Shown one piece after another: positions 44,133-60,800 of a DNA stretch of 64,000 nt. The DNA is taken from assembly GCF_021917145.1 (NCBI RefSeq), contig NC_061081.1, forward strand, positions 6,229,139 to 6,293,138. Reading direction: 5' to 3'. How positions within the stretch are numbered: the first letter of the stretch is position 1; the number at the start of each line of letters is the position of its first letter. A model generated the notes under the pieces. The model was not told where the DNA came from. It saw only the letters and a list, made by a program, of their open reading frames with translations, and ran no database searches. Position numbers and translations under genes: made by a program. Origin of the DNA: Hypomesus transpacificus (taxonomy: Eukaryota; Chordata; Actinopteri; Osmeriformes; Osmeridae).

Positions 44133-45260
44133 ATGTCTTTGATCAATGTAATTTTGAAACTAATAGTGCTTACGGGAGTGTCGGTTTTGATAGTGTTATT
44201 CCTGCGGCACTGGATGGACACAAAACAGTACGTTTTCACTCAGGAAGATGTTGCCAAATTGGCCAAACAGTATGCAGGTAAGTAAAAAAAAAGGGTATGT
44301 TTTGATGTTGATGTAGGCCTAAGCCCCAGTTGTGACATGTCATAGCTATTCCTGTAACACTGAAACCGACACAAGCTGGATAGCAAATCCTTATACTATC
44401 TAGCTAGCCACATACCGTAGTAAGCTAGTTGAATGATAAGCATGTCTCCCTGCCTCCACCGGTTTCTCTCTTCCCCCTCCTCCAGGTCAGGACCACGACC
44501 AGGCTTTCTCCAAGGTGGTTGTGGAGCTGAGGAGGAAGTACCCGGGTCACATCCTGCCAGACGAGGACCTCCAGTGGGTGTTTGTGAACGCTGGGGGATG
44601 GATGGGCTCCATGTGTCTGCTGCACGCCTCTCTGACGGAGTACGTGCTGCTTTTTGGCACGGCGGTAGACACAGGAGGACACTCAGGTAGAGACAGGAAA
44701 CAGGAAATACTTTGGTACCGTCCCTGCCCGGCCATCATTCTCTTGGCCCCAGCCAAGAACCACATAACCAGACCAACCTGTTTGTTCGTGTGTGTGCCCT
44801 CTCCCTCCCCAGGGCGCTACTGGGCAGAGATCTCAGACACCATCATCTCCGGAACGTTCCGCCAGTGGAAGGAGGGATCTACCAAGAGTGAGATCTACTA
44901 CCCTGGTAGGATCCACTGACCAGCTAGGCGACACTTCTCCCCCCCAGTCACACAAGACCTCCCCAACACTGTTGAAATGTGGGAATAGCTTTCTTCAGAT
45001 AACAACACTGTCTTATTTCTCTCTCTCCAGGTGACACGATCGTCCACAGCGTTGGCGAGGCCACGTCAGTGCAGTGGAGCGCGGGCACCTGGATGGTAGA
45101 GTACGGCCGTGGCTTCATTCCCTCCACGCTGGGCTTTGCCCTGGCTGACACCCTCTTCAGCACCCAGGACTTCCTCACACTATTCTACACGGTGCGGGTG
45201 TATGCCAAGGGCCTCCTGCTGGAGGCCAGCACCCTGCTCACTGACACTGGGGTTCTCTGA
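44133..45260 (+). CDS. SIGMAR1: Sigma non-opioid intracellular receptor 1, 4 coding exons
   Basis: The sigma-1 receptor is an ER-membrane ligand-regulated chaperone of the ERG2/sigma-1 family, enriched at ER-mitochondria contacts. Exons: 44133-44277, 44486-44686, 44813-44905, 45031-45260. Phases close to 669 nt, 222 aa (human 223). A single N-terminal hydrophobic helix spans about residues 6-24, followed by RHW. The cupin-like ligand domain carries the strongly conserved [20 protein letters not shown]. The two acidic ligand-site residues align as D124 (in ISDT) and E170 (in WMVEYGRG), matching human D126 and E172. Two hydrophobic C-terminal segments ([15 protein letters not shown] and [16 protein letters not shown]) form the membrane-facing end. 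The N-terminus [10 protein letters not shown] lacks the double arginine seen near the mammalian start. Candidate poly(A) signals follow at 45640, 45657 and 45736. Confidence 0.98.
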
Positions 45261-45639
45261 GGGCAGGGAGGTTGGAGGGGGACAGGGGGTAATACCTCTG
45301 GGACATGTTCCATAAGCCAGATCCATGCTGAGGATGTGTTGTGTTTCAATACCATCAGAACTGTGGAGGGATAAGTGAACGAGATGGGAATCACCTGTCT
45401 GGAAGAAAAAATGCTGAAATGTGTTATATGCAGTCAACCAACCTGCCCTCCTATCTGCTCCAGTCCATTGTTTAGTGAAATGCCTGGATGTTGTTAGTTT
45501 TGGACACTTTAGGGGTGTCTGATAGGGTCCTGTTATCGTTTGTTTGTCCTGTCCACGTTGACGAACCATAGTCCCACGTCAAACGTAGGTGGTAAACACT
45601 AATTCACTTTTTACTTGATTGTAAATTGATACTGAACTG

Positions 45640-45662
45640 AATAAAAAGACCATACCAATAAA
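45640..45662 (+). terminator. SIGMAR1: SIGMAR1 polyadenylation signals (two AATAAA)
   Basis: AATAAA occurs at 45640-45645 and 45657-45662, about 380-400 bases past the SIGMAR1 stop, with a third at 45736-45741. Clustered hexamers suggest alternative cleavage sites. KATNAL2 starts on the same strand about 300 bases further on. Confidence 0.6.
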
Positions 45663-45961
45663 TGTTTTGAGGTATGAAATGTGGCCGTTGTTTTATTTTA
45701 GGCGTCACGAATTGTTAATAATGTGTGTATTAAAGAATAAAGTATTTTTGTTTGTTTATGAAAGTGTACATATTTAATTTATATAGAATGCAATTTAAAT
45801 TGAATTATGATGGTTTATAACCATACCAGACGAGATGTAATGGATCTTGTTAGTCAGAGTTCGGCAGCGAGTAGGGTGCTGCAGCCCTGCTAGACTATCA
45901 CTGAAGTTACTTTTGCCGTAGATCTCGCAGCAGAGGCATACTGCGATCCTCACACAGGACG

Positions 45962-51450
<5,489 letters not shown>

Positions 51451-51451
51451 G

Positions 51452-51580
51452 AACACACGCGTCCAGAACACACACACAGGCGTACAGAACACACACACGT
51501 GTACAGGACACACACACGTGTACAAAACACACACACACATGTACAGAACACACACACGTGTACAGAACACACACGCATCC
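51452..51580 (+). repeat. CACACACGTGTACAGAA-type minisatellite in KATNAL2 3' UTR
   Basis: Immediately after the KATNAL2 stop, a degenerate unit of 17-20 bases containing CACACACGTGTACAGA repeats about six times. Each copy includes the palindromic core ACACGTGT/GTGTAC. It lies in the inferred 3' UTR. Confidence 0.8.
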
Positions 51581-51717
51581 TAACCTGGTTCCTCTGGGAG
51601 TTTTCCCTTGTATATACTCATGTTCTGTGTATATATATTTATAATTATACTGAAGGTGTTCGCAGTTATATTGCAATGCTCAACAACATCACAATGAGCA
51701 ACACTCAGTTTTGTCAT

Positions 51718-51739
51718 TTTATTAAAACGCAAAAATAAA
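51718..51739. terminator. Opposed polyadenylation signals for HDHD2 (minus) and KATNAL2 (plus)
   Basis: A minus-strand AATAAA at 51718-51723 is suitably placed for HDHD2, and a plus-strand AATAAA at 51734-51739 for KATNAL2. They are 10 bases apart. Since cleavage falls 10-30 bases past each hexamer, the two mature 3' ends would overlap by a few tens of bases. Placement rests on hexamers alone. Confidence 0.55.
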
Positions 51740-52100
51740 ATGTTCATGATGCAATATTGTAGTTTGAGACATGATGCATTTCTCATGACAAACACACAAA
51801 CAGAACCAGCTAGCAGCTAGTCATCAGGCTGGCTGCCCTGGGACGAAGGTTCTATGAGATGTTGCACTGTTCCGCTGGCCGGAGGACGGGTGTCCTGGAA
51901 GTGGAGGTTAGCTGACTGGAGAAGGACAGGTCTGGAGGTGGAACGGACCTGGTTCTGAGGAGGGCTGTCCTGGAGTTGAAGGTGAGTTGGTATTCTAGAG
52001 GGTGGGCTTGTTCGAAGCAGGACAGACGCAGGACGGAAGCAGTTGAAAGGGAGGGAAAGTTCGAGGCTTAGATGATGCCAGATGATAGTGAGCTGGCCGT

Positions 52101-53518
52101 CTAGACCAGGTGATGAAGGATGTGGTCTACAGCCTGGACAAAGTCATCACAGGTCAGATATGGAGGAGGGGAGATCTTCTCATCACCCTCCCTGTATTTA
52201 CCTGCAGGAGGAGACACAGTTCATAGTCACACATTGTGTATGTCACAGGACATTGCACAAACACACTGAATATAGAGTCTCTCACCAGTTTTAACAAGGA
52301 TTCCCATCATGCCAGCCTTCTGGGCACCGCCAACATCGTCCCGTGCGTCCTATAGAGGCAGAAAAACAGGAAGTGACCAACTGTGCAGTGACTGGACCTC
52401 TATAGGGCACAGTGTTACTCCCAGGAAGGGAGGGAGGAGTGCACATTTCTCGGGGTCTTCAGACGGGGCCCCAGGCGTGAGCAGACCACTCACGTCTCCT
52501 ATCATGATGGCGTCCTCGGGACTGCAGCCCAGCTCTCGGAGAGCCTCCAGGAAGAAGCTCTGCTCAGGTTTGCCCACCACCTCCGCCTGCCGCTCCGTGG
52601 CGTACTCTAGTCCCGCCACAAACGGACCGGGCCCCAGCGCCAGCCCGTCCTGCCGGCGGTAGTACCGGGCCTTGTGAATGGCTATGAGGGAGGCGCCCTC
52701 CAGAACCAGCCTAAGAGAGGAGGGAGGGAGGGAAGACGAGAGAGTAAGCAAGAGCTGGATGGATGAAGATGGAGGGAGGAAAAAGAAAACATGGTGATAC
52801 TCGATCAGGTGAGGTAAGCTACATGGGTAAGAGTTACCTGAAGGCCTTGTTCAGTGTCTGGTAGTTGAAGTGCTCGGGTGCTAGTCCTATCACCACAGCG
52901 TTGGGCTCGGACGTGTCCAGACCTACAATATACACCTTGTCTGTTATACATTGGATCCTAGCACACACACTAAGATACACACTGCCGCCCTCCTCTCCCA
53001 GTCCTAGCCCTCGCCTGAGAAGTCCTCCAGAGCGCTGTCCTCCACGAGCAGCAGGGGGCGCTCTCTCCTCTGCTCCAGCAGGCGACGTGCCGCGCTCAGT
53101 GAGGTGAAGATCTCCCGCTCCTCCAGGTCAAAGTTCAGCCGCTGCAGCCGCTCCAAGAGGCTCCGCCTACACTCCTTGGTGGTGTTGGTCACAAACTTCA
53201 CGGCCACTGAGGACTGACGTAACCTGCTGAGCCGAAGAGGAAGACGACAGCTTCAGCCTCTGTTAGAGGAAGTCAGGGCTAGGATATGTGGTAGGGAGGA
53301 TAGAGGCTAAATGATAGGGCCTAAGTTATAGGGCTTGGGATAATAGCATATGGTGAGGGTAAAAGAAAAATGGAGTATGGAGTTAAGGGCATGTGGGTCA
53401 GGAGAGGACCAGGTCACCTGCGGAGCGCTTCCTGGGCCCCCGGAACAGCACAGTCCTCTACATGGAGTGTCCCGCTTAGGTCAATTAGCACCGCCTTTAA
53501 CGCCCGCCTGCTCGCCAT
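52101..53518 (-). CDS. HDHD2: Haloacid dehalogenase-like hydrolase domain-containing protein 2, 6 exons
   Basis: HDHD2 is a soluble HAD-superfamily phosphatase-like protein of poorly defined substrate. Exons on the minus strand: 53418-53518, 53015-53223, 52838-52922, 52494-52710, 52286-52349, 52101-52201. The frame closes to 777 nt, 258 aa (human 259). Motif I is DLSGT, with nucleophile D13 and serine where most HAD phosphatases have the second aspartate, as in the human protein. Motif II lies in FVTNTT (about 44-49), motif III lysine is K179 in GKPE, and motif IV is [12 protein letters not shown] (D204, D205, D208, D209). Exon 2 must end at 53015 to join [10 protein letters not shown] correctly, which means the intron starts with GC rather than GT. 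The gene converges on KATNAL2 and is preceded by a 2.3-kb interval before the IER3IP1 3' end. Confidence 0.97.
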
Positions 53519-55815
53519 GGCAGCACTTTCCTACAGTCAGAATTTGAATATAAAATCCTAGCCACGGGCATTCCACATAGACCACCTCTACACCAGCCAC
53601 ACATTATAGCAAGGACTATGGACTGATCGCTCCGATAATGGCAGCTATTCATTGCTCTGAGAGCAGTTTTCAGGCCTGCTGACAGTACACAGTAAATACT
53701 ACTTTATTTTGATAATCATAATTCACTTTCTTTATCATAATTCACATGACTTTATCATAATTCACATGAGATGGAATAGGATTATCTGTGGTGAGCGGTA
53801 TCTCTGGTACGATGCCCTGCGTGACGCTACAATACCCGGAGCTCTTTTACTTATGAATGCTGGATTCTGTCATGTAGTTATAAATCTGGGACAATTAATA
53901 CTGAGCTCAGCACTGTGAACCCTTATTCAACCAACTGAACACTAAATCTGGTTCATGATCTGTACGTAACATTATTGGAGAGATTTTGACATTTTAGTTA
54001 TTGTGTTGCCAACTGGGAGTGTTATGTGGCATAGATTGTATCTGTCTGGATTGATCGGAGCCCGGATCAGAGTAGGCCTATATGACTGAAACGGCCAGGA
54101 CATAAAAGAAAAATACTTAACACATCGCCATGAACACATTGAACCAGAAAATCGGCCTGTCTTTTGAAAGTCAAAGCTTGTAGCTAGCTAACGCTAGCTT
54201 TAAGTATAACGTTAGCTTGTAGCATAAAACCGACAGAACATGTGAAGTTAGTTTGTAGTCGTAAACTTGATGAACCAACGTTAACCAGACTTGAGGGTAT
54301 GCCGTTCTATGCTACTTGTAAAACATAACCCCGAATTTAGGTAAGAAGAGCCAGTATTAGTGCTAGAAACATTTCAAAATCAATTGGCGCAAAGTGTCAG
54401 GTAGTGCTAGCCAGCCAACTGATAAATAACAGGCAATAGCAATATATTTCGACGAATGTATGAAGTATTCAAGAAGTGCCAGGAACATTTACTTGCAAAC
54501 GAGTAAACTATTTGAATGAGCTATTGCTAGCTACCTCTTCTGGGGCTTCAACTGGCGTGTGTTGTGTTTAGGGTCTTCTGGGAAAGCTGTCTGTAGATAT
54601 GCCTATTAGTTTTCTTATCGTCTAATGTGAATTGTGAAATTGCTTTGAATAGTACGTTAGGCCTACCTACTCGCGAAAATATGTAGCCTAGTACTAGTCA
54701 CAGTCACTTAGTGGGAGTGACACACGCACACAAATTCATACGTACCCACGCACACTCCCCATTATTCGTCCAATATATTAATCATTTAAGACGATTTACA
54801 GAATAATCGTTCATTAAAAGAAAAACATATGTAGCCTATCTCAATAACAACTCACAGATGGATCATAGTTGCATGTATTTTTGCATTAATCGATTTAATA
54901 TAGCAGAAAGTATTATCAAAGCTAAAAAACCTCTTTCGCACGTTGCCAATCCACACCCAAAGCCTCTTTCAGTCACTAATTCTACATCAAAATAACAGTA
55001 GGCTATTGCTAAATATTATTCTCTGATGTTTTGCTGTAATACAAATGTTACACTCACACATTCCTAACCCCTAGCCAACAATAATAAATGAAAATAATTT
55101 GCACTTGTTACCAAACTATTGTCCACTGTAAGCCCCTTCTCCCGTCGTGTAAAAAGTGCCCTAACTGATCAGGGAAGGACATTCCATCTATCTCCTCGTG
55201 TGAAGTCTCCCTAATGCCCCATCATCACTTAAAGTCACACTATCTTGAGCTAAGATTAAGTCACGCTAATCTAAGATAAAACGGCTTTATACCATTAATC
55301 CCACCGATAAACATATGGTATTAATTCTGTCAAAAATATCCCTTACTTCGTGTATTTAGGTCCAAACTACCGTTAATAAAAACGTTTTCCCAGGACCACT
55401 GGCAAACACTGCCTCTAATACGGGCACCAATGGAGATTATGAGAAGGGGTTGTTTGTCTGTGCCACGGATCCCCTGGTTCAAATAAATACAGACAAGTTT
55501 GTTTCAGACAAACTGTGTGATCATGAAGGAATTAAAGCACTGGTCCTTTCAGTTTACAGACGTGTTTACTGCATAGACCTACAAACAATATGTTTGTTGT
55601 TTATAAAAGTTAATATGTTAACGTTTATAAAGGTTTAAAAACAGTTAGTAGCTAATGCTGCCTAATACACACTTCACTTTCCCAATCCCTGTCACGTAGG
55701 CCTACTGCATGTTGCCAGAACATTTTAGGTTATACATTCTTAGGTTCTTGTCCAGATTATGAACTGTTTCAGGCAAACATTGCATGAGATGTAGCAAGGA
55801 TCGTGAATTAAAGCG
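53519..55815. other. Intergenic interval upstream of HDHD2
   Basis: This holds the HDHD2 promoter and the stretch down to the IER3IP1 3' UTR. It is AT-rich and comparatively free of microsatellites. I see no open frame with homology and no recognisable repeat; the core promoter cannot be pinpointed. Confidence 0.5.
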
Positions 55816-55835
55816 TTCCTTTCAGCACATACGTG

Positions 55836-55841
55836 TTTATT
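55836..55841 (-). terminator. IER3IP1: Likely IER3IP1 polyadenylation signal
   Basis: A minus-strand AATAAA lies about 255 bases past the IER3IP1 stop codon (56094-56096), giving a plausible short 3' UTR. Hexamer only. Confidence 0.45.
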
Positions 55842-56093
55842 AAACAAGTATAAAACATTTATCTTAAAAAATGCGTGTACAGTTTGTGCCTAGTCTTTCA
55901 CATGTAGCGTAATCCTTATGTTGCATTGGCATCGTTAATCATGATCAGTAGCCTACTGATCGTGATGCCCCTATCTCCATCACTGTTTTCTCATCAGTCT
56001 CGGTTAATTCTGTCATAAAACTGGACCAGTTATTTCAGAGTGGCTTTTGGATTTCGGCTCTTGGAAGGTGTCCCGAGTCCATGACTGGAAGGA

Positions 56094-56775
56094 TCAGCCG
56101 AACAGCAGCAGAAGAACGATGCAGACTGAATTCACTAAAATCAGCGGCACTGAAATCAGACATAGAACATTTAGAATAACCAGTCTGCTTTGTTTTGAAG
56201 ATGATTTTGCTGTAAGAAGTGAAAATCTTGACGTTGACGAATTTATCATACCTCTCATAACAGTTTTGACAGAACGAATCAGGATCAGAAGTTGAGCGTT
56301 TATCGATGGGTCATCGCCAAACCCTCCGGTGCCATGTTGCGCACTCCACCCAACTGATGACAGAGAAGGCTCAGTTAGGTCTAACGACAAGACTGGCTAT
56401 GTCTAGGACGTGGCACATTTAAACCTTGCTAACTTACATGCAACGTAGGGTTTCCGAGATCCTAATTCAATGCATTTTTAGGAAATCTGCAGGAGAACTG
56501 TTAGCCCATATCTACTTGTTCCTTACAGCCAAGAAAGCCTCTATCCAGCTACAAATCTCTGGCTAGCAGCAAACAAGGATGCATTATGTCAGCTATACAA
56601 GCTATCTATCTACGGCTTTGATGGCAAATGCAAACAAAACACCTTGCCACCTAACACACTTCTCACGTTTACAAACTCGCTTACTTTTGCTAAGGAACCT
56701 TTCTTCATGTAACACTGCAACAGCATTGACACAGAGAATAGCCGTTTGGATGAGAGTATAGAGTGTGAACGCCAT
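56094..56775 (-). CDS. IER3IP1: Immediate early response 3-interacting protein 1, 3 exons
   Basis: IER3IP1 is a tiny ER/Golgi membrane protein of the Yos1 family, involved in ER-Golgi transport and ER homeostasis. Exons on the minus strand: 56685-56775, 56252-56353, 56094-56149. The frame closes to 249 nt, 82 aa, exactly the human length. The N-terminal hydrophobic helix begins MAFTLYTLIQTAILCVNAVA. A conserved loop contains GWSAQHGTGGFGDDPSINAQL and IRSVKTVMR. The C-terminal helix is VPLILVNSVCIVLLLLFG. Only about 200 bases separate its start codon from the presumed SKOR2 poly(A) site, so its promoter is very compact or overlaps the SKOR2 3' end. Confidence 0.97.
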
Positions 56776-56990
56776 TCTGGCAAATTTGTTTCTCCTCCTT
56801 CAGGAGCTCTGACAACTGGAGCATCTGGTGACGACAATTTTGTGCGCCCCGAGTTGTATTGCATTTTTATGAATTTATTTTTTCAGACCATAGATGACAC
56901 AATTTTGGGGCTTGTTTCAGGTCCATTAATCCCTGACTGCGTTTTAATATAAGTAATGAAGCACATGCGTTCAAATATTATATAGACTTT

Positions 56991-56996
56991 TTTATT
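56991..56996 (-). terminator. SKOR2: Candidate SKOR2 polyadenylation signal
   Basis: A minus-strand AATAAA sits about 875 bases downstream of the SKOR2 stop and just upstream of the IER3IP1 start region. It would give a 3' UTR of roughly 0.9 kb that includes the long TA tract at 57750-57822. Hexamer only; other signals could be used. Confidence 0.4.
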
Positions 56997-57746
56997 TATC
57001 CACATAAATAGTAGAGAAACTACAAGAACATATTTCAATACATTTTCATTAACCTTTTTGTAATAATAGCATTATTGATTTTGTGTTTCATGTTAATTTC
57101 TCCATTTACATCCTCTAAACAGGGAGACATAAGAGCTTGAGCTTCAGCGCTCTGAAACATAAATTCAACGCATCATTTTCTTATATACATTCGGTACATA
57201 TTGTGAGACTACAACCAGGAGGCTGGTTCAGTCAGACTGAGACAAATACACGCACGCACACACGCACACACACACACATACACACAGGGGTGGGGGGGGA
57301 TTCACTGTACAGAAACATCATTATCATCATTATCATGTATCAAGTAGGAGAGACATCAGACAGCCAAGGTGTGTGTCTGTGTTGGTCCAGGGCAGGGGGA
57401 CGGGGGTGGAGGGGGTCTAGGACAGTTCATGTTTAGACACGCAGCCGTCTAGTCTCTAACACTGTCTCGTTTTTGGTCCAGAAGGAGCTGATGAGAGCAG
57501 GGGTGTAGGCAGGTCCATACGTCACTGGCTCCGTCGGTCTCTCTCTGGGGAGACGAGGTCACGTTTGTTGTAGTAGTACAAAAAAGTGTCAGATCTTTGA
57601 AGCAGAACTGTGTCAGGTGGTTCGAGCAGTGCTGTGCGTTCTGTACTTTTTCTTCCAGGCTGCACAGCTTCACAGAAACTCTGTGATGAGACCTGGGGGG
57701 GAAACACACAAACCCTTCAGAGTCCTGGTCCACCTATATCCTGCAC

Positions 57747-57749
<3 letters not shown>

Positions 57750-57822
<73 letters not shown>
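57750..57822. repeat. (TA)n microsatellite in SKOR2 3' UTR
   Basis: An uninterrupted run of about 36 TA dinucleotides begins roughly 49 bases after the SKOR2 stop codon, within the inferred 3' UTR. As RNA it is a perfect self-complementary UA hairpin. Confidence 0.95.
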
Positions 57823-57825
<3 letters not shown>

Positions 57826-57870
57826 TACATAAACACTGCCACACAATATACTACACTGTATACTTACCAT

Positions 57871-60800
57871 TTAGCTTTTGTTGAGATGTGTCCCTATTTT
57901 TTCTTTTCGTATCATGTTCGCATAGGGAATCTGAGAATGAGGCAAAACAGAAACATTAGTTGCTTTCATATACTGTGTGTGTGTGTGTGTGTGTGCTTGT
58001 GGGTGTTTGTATTATTGTGTGTGTGAGGTAATCTAGAGGATGTCTGCAGGGATCTTACCATTTGCAGTTGCTGCACCATCTCCTCTCTGTAGGCCAGTTC
58101 TCTCTTCATCTGGTCCTGGAAGTTATCTGGAAAAGAACCCAATCGAAACTTGTTTCAAAATGATCATTGATTATAATGAAATTCAAGAATTCCAAACTAA
58201 CAAACAGAAGAGTCAATGATAAATGAGGAAAAAGTAGAGTAGAGAATGAGGAATGGTGAGGAGGAAGCAGGAAGAGGGAAGTGGAGAGGTGAGAAGACTT
58301 ACGGAACACGGGGAAGGGTGAGTTGCCTTTCAGAGCGTGGAATTCCTGTTCTAGTCGTCTCCGCAGGTCTATCTGTTCCAGCAGAACCTTCTGCAGCTCC
58401 TCTGTGGAACAGATAAGACAACACTAGAACATTAGTAACAATAGATCCACAAGAACACACATCAAAACCCAATATCATTAGAACACAATAACTTTACTTT
58501 AATTCAATAATAATAATTTACTGTTTGCACCTTTCTCCATGTTCTCGACATCCTTCTTCAGTGACACAGGGGATGGTGTTTCTTGCGTTTGGTCACCTAA
58601 CATAAAATACACAAGGCATTTTGATTATGATAAAGTTGTACTATAATAAGCTTTACTAAACAATTGTTACAATCATCTCAAAACTATTTTTGAAGGCAAA
58701 ACTTGTTAAGCCGTGAGTGACAGGGGACAAGTACTCCCCTCGTCCTCTAGATGTCAGGCTCAGTACATGTTTCCAGCCTACTAAAAATGTTTTCTCACAC
58801 AGGAATTAATCAAGGATTAACTTTACACACTTGTAGTTATTGCATTAGATTCAGCAATAACAATTGTCTTTTTGATTGGAATTGAACCCTGAATTTTTCA
58901 CCACTCAATATGTAAAACCTGGATTTTAGGCAACACAAAACCATGGTCAACAAATTGTGGGCCGTACAGAGGATTTAGTAGCCAACATTCATACCAAACA
59001 GTATTCTCATCATCATACAGATTTGTATGAGTGCTGCCTGAAGTCTATACGCTGCCGTTAGGCCTGATTGTGCGTCCGTGCCCTGGGCCTTCTAAACCAC
59101 ACTAATCATATTCCCTCCAACACCCCACTGCCTCCCTAATATCCACAGTTTTCTCATCACACCAAGCCTTCTCCCATGAATTTACAAACCTGGAAATGTA
59201 CGTGTCTGTGTGTGAGCCTGTGTGTGTTTGGAAGCACGTGTGTGCGTGTGCGCAAAGTATGAGCTGTGACAATGAGGCAAATCGAATGCCTTAAATGAAG
59301 CGATCTGGTCCATTTTGTGTGTGTATAATCTTCATTCTCTTTCGCCTCTCTCTTTCTCCCGCCTCGCTCCCGTCCTCCCTCCTTAAGCCTCCCAGTGCTG
59401 GTCTCATTCAGCCTGCTGCTCTACTCTCTCTGTCTCATTTGACAAGCACATTTGCAGACAGTGCCTGAGGATAACAACCTCGTTTGACAGTCAATTAACC
59501 GTGAATAGTCAAAGCCAAGGCAGTTTGCATTACATAAATGGAAAATTAGATTATTTTTCTCCCAAGAAACAGAAGACTTTTTAAGGCAGCGCCTCGGCCG
59601 CTGTGGAATCAGAGCTCCTAATCACGTCCGCTTGCAGCCCTGGGAGACATGGCGCAATCAGGCAAAGGTGGTTTCATTTAATTTGTTTCGTGTAATTTTT
59701 TGAAATACATTATACATTATGTGAGGAGATCATTATGGGATAGATAATATAAATGTTGGCATAGATGTCATAAAACACTGGGAATGTCTCCCTGACAGAT
59801 AAAAAAGCTCTGATCTCAGGGATGGAGGGCTTGGCAGAGAAAAAGGCAATTATATCCCTGCGATAATGTGAGGATGGAGGCTGCCACCTCGTCTCCGTGG
59901 AGACGATAGTCTGTTGAACTGTGATGGCTCCCACTAGAATACTTCCTGAACATTACGAGGCGCTGCTCCATTTTTTGAGGTAGCCTGTGTTATCTTGTGT
60001 TTCATCTGTTTGTGCAGTTATATTAATCCCTAAACTGCCGGTCTGGGAAAGCTGACTACCAACCCCTTCAGAGGAAGACGTAAGGCTCGGTGAAGTGGCT
60101 TTTTAACTCCAACTTTGTTTAGGTGTGTGTGTGTGTGTGTGGATAGGCATGAGTTTAGGGGCAGACAGTAGGGACACGTCTGTACCAAAGTCAAGACACT
60201 GTCGAAACATCTCCCCCCAAAATAATTATATTGGGCGAAAAAAAGTTCCAACCAAACCTACACCCTTGTATGTGTGTGTGCGTGTTTACCTGGAGTCTCC
60301 CTCCAGTACTCCTGTCCTGAGGCCTCACTCTCTGACAGGAAGAAGTTGCTCTGTTCTTTGTTGTCATCTAGAAGACAGACAGACGGAGGGAGGGAGGAGA
60401 GGGACAAACAGAGCAGGCACCATTACTCCACCTCATCTGGAGTCGTGAAGGGGGGTAACTGGAACTACAGAGAACATTGCCTCTCTGAGAGAAGCATCGG
60501 CGAGGAGAAGCAATGGGACGTCAAGCCAACATTACCGCCAGATGACCGACACACACTCACTAGTAAGAAACATGCACTTACGTGTCGGAAAAACACATAC
60601 GCTAGTAGAAAATAAACACTAGAAGGAAACACAGGTCTGCGGTAGGAAACTCACCGGCGTGGCTGACGTTGTCTTTGGTGGCGTAGGCAGGAAGTCCTTC
60701 CTCCCTGTTTTTGTGTACCTGAGAGAGGAGCAGAGGACCAAGAGAGGGTTGGTTCTTCTACGTACAGACCAGCTCAACATTGAAAAGATGTGAACAATCT

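Noticed and set aside
56094-56390. A single 98-aa minus-strand frame across IER3IP1 exons 2 and 3
   Set aside because: It reads through an intron. The three-exon model gives exactly 82 aa matching the family.
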